Assembly (NCBI GenBank): GCA_034336665.1
Contig: JAPFBE010000003.1
Coordinates: 60,245,352-60,309,351, forward strand
Direction: 5' to 3'
Origin: Luscinia megarhynchos
Lineage: Eukaryota > Chordata > Aves > Passeriformes > Turdidae
DNA: 64,000 nucleotides
In this document: piece by piece, positions 49,801-58,800 of the stretch
Layout of the letters: every line of letters starts with the position of its first letter
Position numbering within the stretch: position 1 is the first letter of the stretch
Notes under the pieces: model-generated
What the model was told of the DNA's origin: nothing
Seen by the model: only the letters and a program-made list of their open reading frames with translations
Database searches by the model: none
Position numbers and translations under genes: made by a program

Positions 49801-52800
49801 CCTTCCAAAATGTACATTAAGTTCCTCCCACTGTTTCTCCCAAATCATACACACCAATAACTGTCTTCTCATAAAATGGTGAAAAATTCAAAATAAAAAT
49901 TTCCAACTGAATATATTAACAGCAGGAACCTCATCTAATTATTTGCATAATAATTCATACACTAATGTACAGTGCTGAAGTAATTCCAAAAACAAATTCA
50001 AGAAACACAAAAACAACTGAGTTCAATGTAGGTATCCACATAACACAACATATTGTCTCTGCAAATAATAGTACAAAGCATGAAAAAATAAAAAGGGATA
50101 TAGTCTAAAAACTGCCCATATAGGAAGTTTCTTCCTGAATACATACAGATTGTACTGGTTATGTCTCCAAAGAAAAAAAAAAATCTCTTCTGAAAAGATT
50201 TTATACTAGTTATATTGTCTTAGCTTCTTGTGGAACTTATTCAGCTTCATGTGTCTATTTTCTGGCAACCAGTAGAATTGTTATATATAATGTAAATAGC
50301 ATTTCCCCTTGTCATTTTGAAATTTGCCACTCTTTCTACAGGGATTAAGTATGAATATGGCGCATCTAACTTACATTCTCTCAAACATACATTATATGCA
50401 TTCATCCCATGTCCTCTCTTCTCTCCAGTTTATTTCTCACGTCTTTGCCCACTTCAAGAAGACCTTTGACTGTATTTTCTTGCATACAGGTGATGACAAC
50501 CAAACAGCATTTCAAATTAATTTCTACAGCATATTATCGATCATTTTCTATTTCATTTTTATACACCTGAATGTTTCCTTCTACAACTGTGACTTCACTT
50601 CGAACACATGGTTTCATTGAGCTGTCCACAACAACTTATTTTTTTACTGCATGGTTTCATTTACTTAAAAAAATTAATTCATTTTTTGTTTTAAATACTT
50701 TCTTCATTGTGCATTACCTTGCACTTGCCAACATGAAGCTTCATCTGCCATTGTACTGCCAAAAACTATCTTTCCCAACCTCTATGGCATTCCTCAGAAT
50801 TCAGTAATCTTAACTACTGTTTTCAAATCTTCTGTAAAGTTTGACATTTGGGATGTCCAACATTTTTTCTACATTCTTTAAAGCTACAGCTCTTTAAATG
50901 AATTACAATAGCATTCTGTGTAATTCAATTTCAAATCTATCTAAAATTTTCCCCTTAGCTGGCTTCTAAACCTAAAATATTGTATCTGCTATTCTTTGAC
51001 TATCTATACATTATGCCTCAAAAGCCTTGTTTCAAAACAGGTTTGACTATGTCAGGGAGTTGTTTCTTAACCACTACTCTCCATCAAAGTTTCAGTCTAG
51101 GAGTCTGGTGAAGCACAGATTTTTATTCTGCAGTAACGTTTCTGATCGGTCTCTTTTTTTTTTTTTTTTTTTTTTTTTAATTTTTAACCAAAATTATGAA
51201 GCTTCTTATGGAACAAACTACCTTTATTTATTTCAAAGTTTTCTTATCAAGCTCTGCTGTTACCCCAAAAGCTTTAATAAAATGTTGAAACATCACATAT
51301 TAGAACTCCACATAACAGCAGCTCTACTGATGGAGCAAGATTTTTCTTAGCAGTTCAGTCACTTGAGTCTTCTGTCCTTTTAGATATCCTGGTTCTTTGC
51401 AAAGCAACTCTTGACGACTGTCCCTCTTCATCTACTTGTTCCAGAATATTTTCTTTGATATCCTCTATTTTGAGAGTTGCCTCCATGGAACTAAAATGGA
51501 AGTTCAGCTGTTTCCTCAATCTTCCATTTTATGAGATTGAAGCAGAGCATTTTTTACTCTGCTGTGTGCTTAATCTATAATTCTTTGATACTTTAACACT
51601 AATTCTCCAATTCCTTTAGATTCTTGCTTCCAGTTCACTTTCACTTGGGTTTTAGTTTTTTAAGAGTATTTTATTATTACATTATAGAACACTATAAAAA
51701 GCAAGGTTAACTAACCAAAAGTAAGAATTACAAAATTAGAGTTGCACCAGGACAGAAATTACAGCAAATTTTTAATGAGGGTTGGAAAAAAAAAATTTTC
51801 CCACCAACCATGTACTCAATAACTGAACAGTTTATTCAAAAGAAACACATTTCAGTAAAAAGACTGAGAGTTTACACAAATTAACAGCAACTGAAAACAT
51901 GATTGGAAGGCAAGCCATTCTGTTGAATTTAATGATAGCAGCTGCTGCTGATTTATTTACAGCTGACATAAAAAATTCATTTTACACAGCAAGTAGGAAC
52001 AGACCAAGAAGAAATGATAGAACATTGTTAATACCTGTAGAAGCAAAACTGATTTTTTACAAATAGAGCCTTTAAAAAATTATTCATATGAGGATGATCT
52101 CAAACATGGTGCAGGAACATAGTAGTGCTATTACTACACAGGGTCACACTACAAACTCTATCCCTTTTTGTTTGTAACATTAGAAATGGGTAACACAATT
52201 TAAAAATAATTAAACTTTGGAATTTGAAGGCCACAGGGTCGAAAAAGATGCTTACAAAACAAGAATAATAATGAATTTTTTGCAAAATCCATAAAGTGAG
52301 GAGTTGGGGTGCCTGATGAGTATGTGAGGAGGAAGGCAAAATGAATCAGCACAATAGTAACTGCATGGTTTCATCAAAAGCAAATTTGGGGTGAACAACT
52401 GAAGTGTATACAAGGGATATGTATACATATGTATACAAGGGATATGAGTAAGTGTTGGGGAAAAATCGTGGATGACTGAAACAATGGTTAATATACTTTC
52501 TTGGTAATAACCAATTATGTTATTAAATACCTGTTTATCAGTATTTATAACACATTTTAAGTCTGTGGGATTTATAAAATCTTTGGGAACCAAAACACCA
52601 GAAAGCACTATAAAATTGCAAAACAGTACAATTGTTAAGACACTTCATAACAAAAAATGTGATATGCTATGTACAAAATCATCAGTTCCTTAAAACATTT
52701 TCAATATTACAAGTCACAGCAATAAGGTTCTAGGACACACTGCCCAATTGCTACTGAGGGATTCTGGAGTTCTGCAAACTCCACTCTTACCCTAACAGGA

Positions 52801-55800
52801 GAGGATGATTCCTCTGTACTTCGTTTCTGTGGCTCTGCCTCAACATCTTGACGTTTATTCTTCATTCTTTCCCGAAGATCTCCAGTGGGTCTTTCTGGTG
52901 ACCTGTGTAATACAGAAACATAATATAACCAGCTCTATGGGACTTTTTTTAAAAGGAATATTACCTGTTTTTTAATTATTATTTTATTAGTATATTCAGA
53001 ATAATCTAAACCTCCCACCCAGAGGCAAGGTGGACGAGTAAGAAAATATTCCATTCTAAAGGGCTTAAGCATTACAAAAACCTCAATCCTTTCAGAAAGC
53101 CAAGGAAGTCTTGACTCTAACAAGAAAAATTACTTCTATGTGTATATGGCATGACTCAGTTACTACTCTACGTCAGCTTCAGGTGGTCCCATCCAGAATA
53201 AATAACCTTTTTCTGACCATCATGCAAATGTGTTTCACAATCACTCCTACCAAATATTTCAAGGTAAGATGCAACAATTTTCATATATATTACATAAATA
53301 TAAGTGTCTCTTTCTATATATTACATATATATATATATATATATTTAAAACCACAATTAATGCAGATTCAAACTACCATAGAGTAGCAATGACAGTCACA
53401 GAGAAGCAGAACTCTGAATGTGGATGAAGTCTGCAAGCAGAGATAACATAACCTAGGCACCATCCTCCCTACAGTCTAGGTGAGGCTGCCACATAGGAAA
53501 ACACTGCTGCAAGACCATGAACCAGGAATGAACTCTTGGAGGCATCTTCCATTTTCCATCTTGGAGTAATATAATTATTTCATTACCTAACTACAAAATT
53601 CTGGATGAAGTCTACTTGTCATGCACCTTTATGATACAATTTCTGTAAAAGATATTACTGTGATGTGGAATGAGAGGAGAAACATCCTATATTAAGATAA
53701 TTTTTGTCACCTCTTAGTATTGATTAATGAGTTCATTCACCCCTAAAGGGTTAAAAGAGAACAACCACTGCATCGGTGGGGCACTGGCACAGGTTGCCCA
53801 GAGAAGCTGTGGATGTCCCATCCCTGGCAGTGTTCCAGGCCAGGCTGGATGGGGCTCTAAGCAACCTGGTTTAGTGGAAGATGTCCCTGCCTATAGCAGG
53901 GGGGTTGGAACCTGATGGTCTTTAGGGTCCCTTCCAACCCAAAGCACTCTGTGATTCTATGAATTTAAACAAATTCCTAAGCTAAGGGAATGTAGGATCT
54001 GTTTTAGATGATTTTTCAGTTCAAGAAAAAAATTTTCACTTCATATACATTTGGTCTGATACTGAGTTTAGTACTTCTGTGATGGCTGTTAGTTGTACTT
54101 ATAGACTCTTCCGTGAAATGGCTGTATATAAGTACTACATCAGTGCCTATCAGTTCACACTAAAGAATCATAAAGAGATACTAATGCTGCCTTTTGATTG
54201 AAAAACTTACACGTAATATATGAAAAATGAAATTGGCATTTCTCTTTTTTTCAGACTGAAATAGTTTCCATTGACAAAGTAATTTCTCCCACTCTTCCTG
54301 TCACATTATACATAAAGGGTAAGACTGTCTTTCACAGTCAATGCATACAAAAATTTAATTTAATACCACTACATTTTCAATCTGCACGTATTTGAAAGTA
54401 ATTTTTTCCATTTTGTCCTCTGCACTGTTTCCTATATTTAATTCTCTAAAATGTATCATAGGGTTAAATGTATGAGGACCTACAGAGACAAAGACCAGTG
54501 ACTGCTCTCATTTTTTAATGCATTTAATTCTCCATGAAATTATAAGTACATGTCAATCTAAATCAGAGAAAATGTACAGAAGAGTAGAGCTCTGGTTTTT
54601 TCATCGCTAAAGAATCAAATAATAGCCAGCATACAAGCATAAATAAGTTATCTTGCTTTGCATGCATGACTACATGATCTTTGAAGTGTCTGGATTTAGC
54701 AAAGGTTATGATTCAAAGAATTTTTCCGCTCCCCCATATTAAAAGGGTAATTCTTCACATTACCAAAACTCTCTGAAGCATTCCAACCATCAGCTACCTC
54801 AACAAATAAACTGTCTTTCAGCATTAAAGTGCAATTCAACACCTTAACTTTTAGTAATATTTAAGCTACAAATACAAAGGACTTGGATTAGTAAAACTGA
54901 AAATTAAGTTAAAAGGCAGAAAGATTATCAATAATGTATTTCTAACATTGTTCCTTGAGAGGAATATTTTCAGGAAAAAATCCCAGTAGCTGAAGAAAGC
55001 AAGAGAACTTGCACTGAATGCAGCTCATGTACCTTACAGAGTGACACCTGATATTTTAATACTTCTTTTTTTGAAGTTATAGGCTGGAGTAAAAAACCAA
55101 AATATCCAAGCCATTTTACCCTCAATTAATACATTTTTCCTCCCCTCCACACTGAGAAAAGGTATTTTGCTAAAGCAATACTCAAATCTACTTAAATATT
55201 ATAAAAGTTATGAAAAAGCTAGAGAAATCTAAAAGCTACACATTCAGGGCTGGGATTTGTTGGTCAATTTTTTTTTTGGTTTTGCTGTTACTGGGTCAGC
55301 TTATTTCAGCTTTAGAACACCAAAGCAAAGTCATGGTACTCACCCTATCTCTCCTTTCCTAAAGACATCATAACCCTCTAAAAACTCTAACAAAATAAGA
55401 CTGACAATTAGTCAGATTTTAAGAAATAATTACTCAGGAAGCCATGACTGTTTTCAGATGATTTGGCTAAATGCACAGAAAAACAAGCTGATCTACTAGC
55501 TGACTTTTTCTGTTACGTGTATCACAGCTTCATTTCTACATAACTTTCCCCCAGCCCTCTCCAAAAGGGATTTTTGGTTACTCCACATCATGCTCACTGT
55601 TGAACTTCAACAGATCATGACAATTTACCTCTGCAATTTAAGATGACGTGGCTAAACTGCAACTGCCAGAACCTTTCAACAAAAGGCATTTTCCAATTTG
55701 TTTTTCAGTATTTTGAGCTGGGCTCATCTTCTAAATAAGGCCTAAAATGCAGAATTTCCTCCTTTCAAATTTGAAGGCAGTTAAGTGATTTTCAACAGCA

Positions 55801-58800
55801 TTATTTTCTGCAACAGTTCAGTTCTCCATGTTCAACAGCATTTAAGAAATGCACATTCATAATAGTGCCTTCATTTACTCCTGTACTTCTTTACAGTGTC
55901 AGGAACAAGTTATCCAGCAACAGGCACAGCTTGCAAGACACCTACCTGAGGATATCTCTGTGTCCTTGTGTGAGAGCACATGTATGCACAGAGGCAGATG
56001 ACCAGTATTTGTGTATTGTGTACACATTATAACTGCTCAAGAAACACCGTCCCATTTTCCAGTTTCCCATACTACAATATTTGAAACTTTCAAAATCCAT
56101 ACATTCTTTCTTAATATAAGTGCTGACTTGGTTGGGTTTTTAAATGCAGTGTGATGATCCCAAATACAGAGGATCCGTCAGACTAAGAAAAGGGCTCAGC
56201 AATGGAATAGATCCTGACAATCCCATGAAAGAGCCAGACAGGAAGATGCCAGGCAGCTAACCAATAATCTACAAGTGCAGAAAGAGCAAAATTCCTCAAG
56301 GGATAGCATGTTTACAGACAGCTCTTAGCTTCTCCTTAATTCTGATGCTGGGAAGACTGGCAGGCCTAATACTGAATTCTTAATGCTATCATCAGCTAAG
56401 CTTCATGTAAAAACATGTTGGCTTTATTTTTATAGCAAGATTCAAATTCATGGTGTGAGAGGCAGCACTAGTGCTAAAATGGAACAACCTTTTTCACACT
56501 TTAGAGTCAAGTTTTCCTACTGTCTGGTGGTGTTTTGAACTATGGGAGGCATTATGGTCAGATAAAACCATTAACAGGATTTACTGCAGACATGTATGGA
56601 ACTTGAGGCAGAAGGTATGCAGACAGAAAAGCAGCAAGACATGCTTTGTCCTACCCAACTCCTTGCAAAGCATATAAGACTTCCTTGGTAGGCATGGCTG
56701 AACATGTGTAGACACACTGCAATTTTTTTATCCCAGATATTTGAAAAAGATAATTGTTTTAACTGAACTGAAGTGGAAGCAGCATTAGTTTGGCTTGCCT
56801 GAAGCTACTAAAATTGCATTTGAAGTGCTGGGATAACATTTGTGAAAAAATTCTCTAATGTTAAATGGCATGAAAATGCCAACATTTTATTATGTACATA
56901 TTATGTACCAGCTTTTTCTATGCCTGGCCAAGAGCTATTAGTGGAAACTTTTGAAGACAGGCACAGCTTTTTCATTTGTCTCTTTTGGGGGGGTGTGTGG
57001 GGGTAGTGGGCTTCCTCCCCTGTTTTACTTTTAAGAATACCTTTATAAAATGCTGAATGTGCCAAGCAAATAAGCAGGAAGATTTGTCCTTTGACTTTTC
57101 ATATAGTCCTAGGAAAAAGTTAGCAATAAGAAGAAAGAAATCAACGCTTTTCTTAAATGTCAAGTGGTGACAGTGAAGCAGAAACACAGCCTTAATCATT
57201 AAAAGAAATGTCACTTTGACCAAGCAGAACTACGCACTGAGTGTTCCAAACACAGAGCAAGGAGAAAGGTGACATTATAACAGTTTTAAAAGTTAATCCT
57301 TAACAGTAAATCACTTACTTTATTCATTTAGAACATTCAGTGCAGAACAGAGTAAAATCTTTTACATACCAAAAGAAACAATAAACTTAGTGATGTATTT
57401 TGTATCCCCGCTGCTACCACCTTAGAAGCAATGGAAGATCAAACAAGCAAAGTCAAGATCATTCCAAGAGCATGTCACAAGAACAGGAAAAAGAACCAGA
57501 CATAGAACCCTAACCTCATGGCAGCCTTCCTGTTGTTGTTGCTTTACTCTTTGATTCTGCAGTGTGCCCATTCATAAACTATAGGTAACACTGGCATCAT
57601 GAAGGACAGCTGTTTGTAAATTGTGAAGCCTTCACAGAAACAAGAGATACTATGCTAAAACCATAACATCCTTCTATCCTTTATAGCAAGAATACTACAA
57701 GAAGGACAGTTGAAAAAATAAATTAAATTTTACTAACATATAAAGAGACATACAATGAAAAAATACTCTATTTTGAAAAAATTAGGTAACTTTTTGCATC
57801 TCCCCCTATGGTATAGGACATTTTCTCTATATCTGACAGATAAAGTCACAAAGCCATGTTCTGAGAAGTGTTTTCTCACAGCAGGAGAGAACGGACAAAC
57901 ATTCATCAAGCAACATAGCAAAGGCAGAAGGGCTGTGAGTGTGAGCATTGCTGTAAGTAATTGCAAACCAGCATTTTAGCACAGGACAGAAAAGTATACC
58001 AGAAAGCTGCAGTGACACTATGCCAAAACAAAAAAAAGTACAAAGGTACTTGAACTTCCCATTTCAAGTAATAGATATTTAATCTGCATCCAGTCGACTC
58101 TACTCATTTTTAAAGCTATATACACACAAAAATCCTGCACATTGCCAAAATAATTGTTTTAAGCAGCTTCATAAGGCAATTGGTTATTGATACAACATAC
58201 AACTAGGCACACCACAGCATTTCACTTTTAAAAAAACCAACAAAACAAAAGACAGAGTTGCAAAAGCTATTTTCCTACAGCATGTGAAGAATTCAAAGTG
58301 AGTTCTTGATTTACCTTCTATAACTGCTGCTATAGCCTTTACCTCGTGGTGAAGGGCCATGTACGAATCTACATGTGTTCCCATAGAGGCAGTTGCCAGT
58401 CTTCAGCCAGTTACGGCACTGTGTCTAAGAGACAGACATTACTGGGTGAATTTCACACTCCTTTCTGGAAATACCATTGGTGTGAGTGTGGCAGAACAAA
58501 CAAATGACTCCACATTAAGTCCCATTTATCTGTAATTTCTGTCCACCAGTAATATAATCGATTAAAAAAATAATCAACAAAGAGCATCAGGCCTGGCAGA
58601 GAAAAATTTAGGTTGGTGGAAATATTAATATTCATAGTACTACTGCTCCATCCAGAAGCTGGCACAACACACGGTATTTGAAAATTCTAGTACTAGCATG
58701 TTGAACATCCATGCGTTAAAGAGTTCTTTTCACCTTTACTGAATCTCAATAACATCTGAACATTTGGTGCTTGTGAACTACTCTTTCCCACCACATAAAT

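Larger units (their letters stand above)
46583..52790 (-). other. ZC3H13: ZC3H13 intron between coding exons 3 and 4 (6.2 kb)
   Basis: The largest intron wholly inside the window. It contains the inverted repeat at 48176, a probable old CR1 fragment near 50.7 kb, the 25-T run at 51154 and the direct repeat at 52406. No nested gene recognised. Confidence 0.8.
52903..58314 (-). other. ZC3H13: ZC3H13 intron between coding exons 2 and 3 (5.4 kb)
   Basis: Carries the (AT)n microsatellite at 53324, the antisense CR1 tail at 53777-53964 and a G-run cluster at 56987-57010. Otherwise no recognised feature. Confidence 0.8.
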
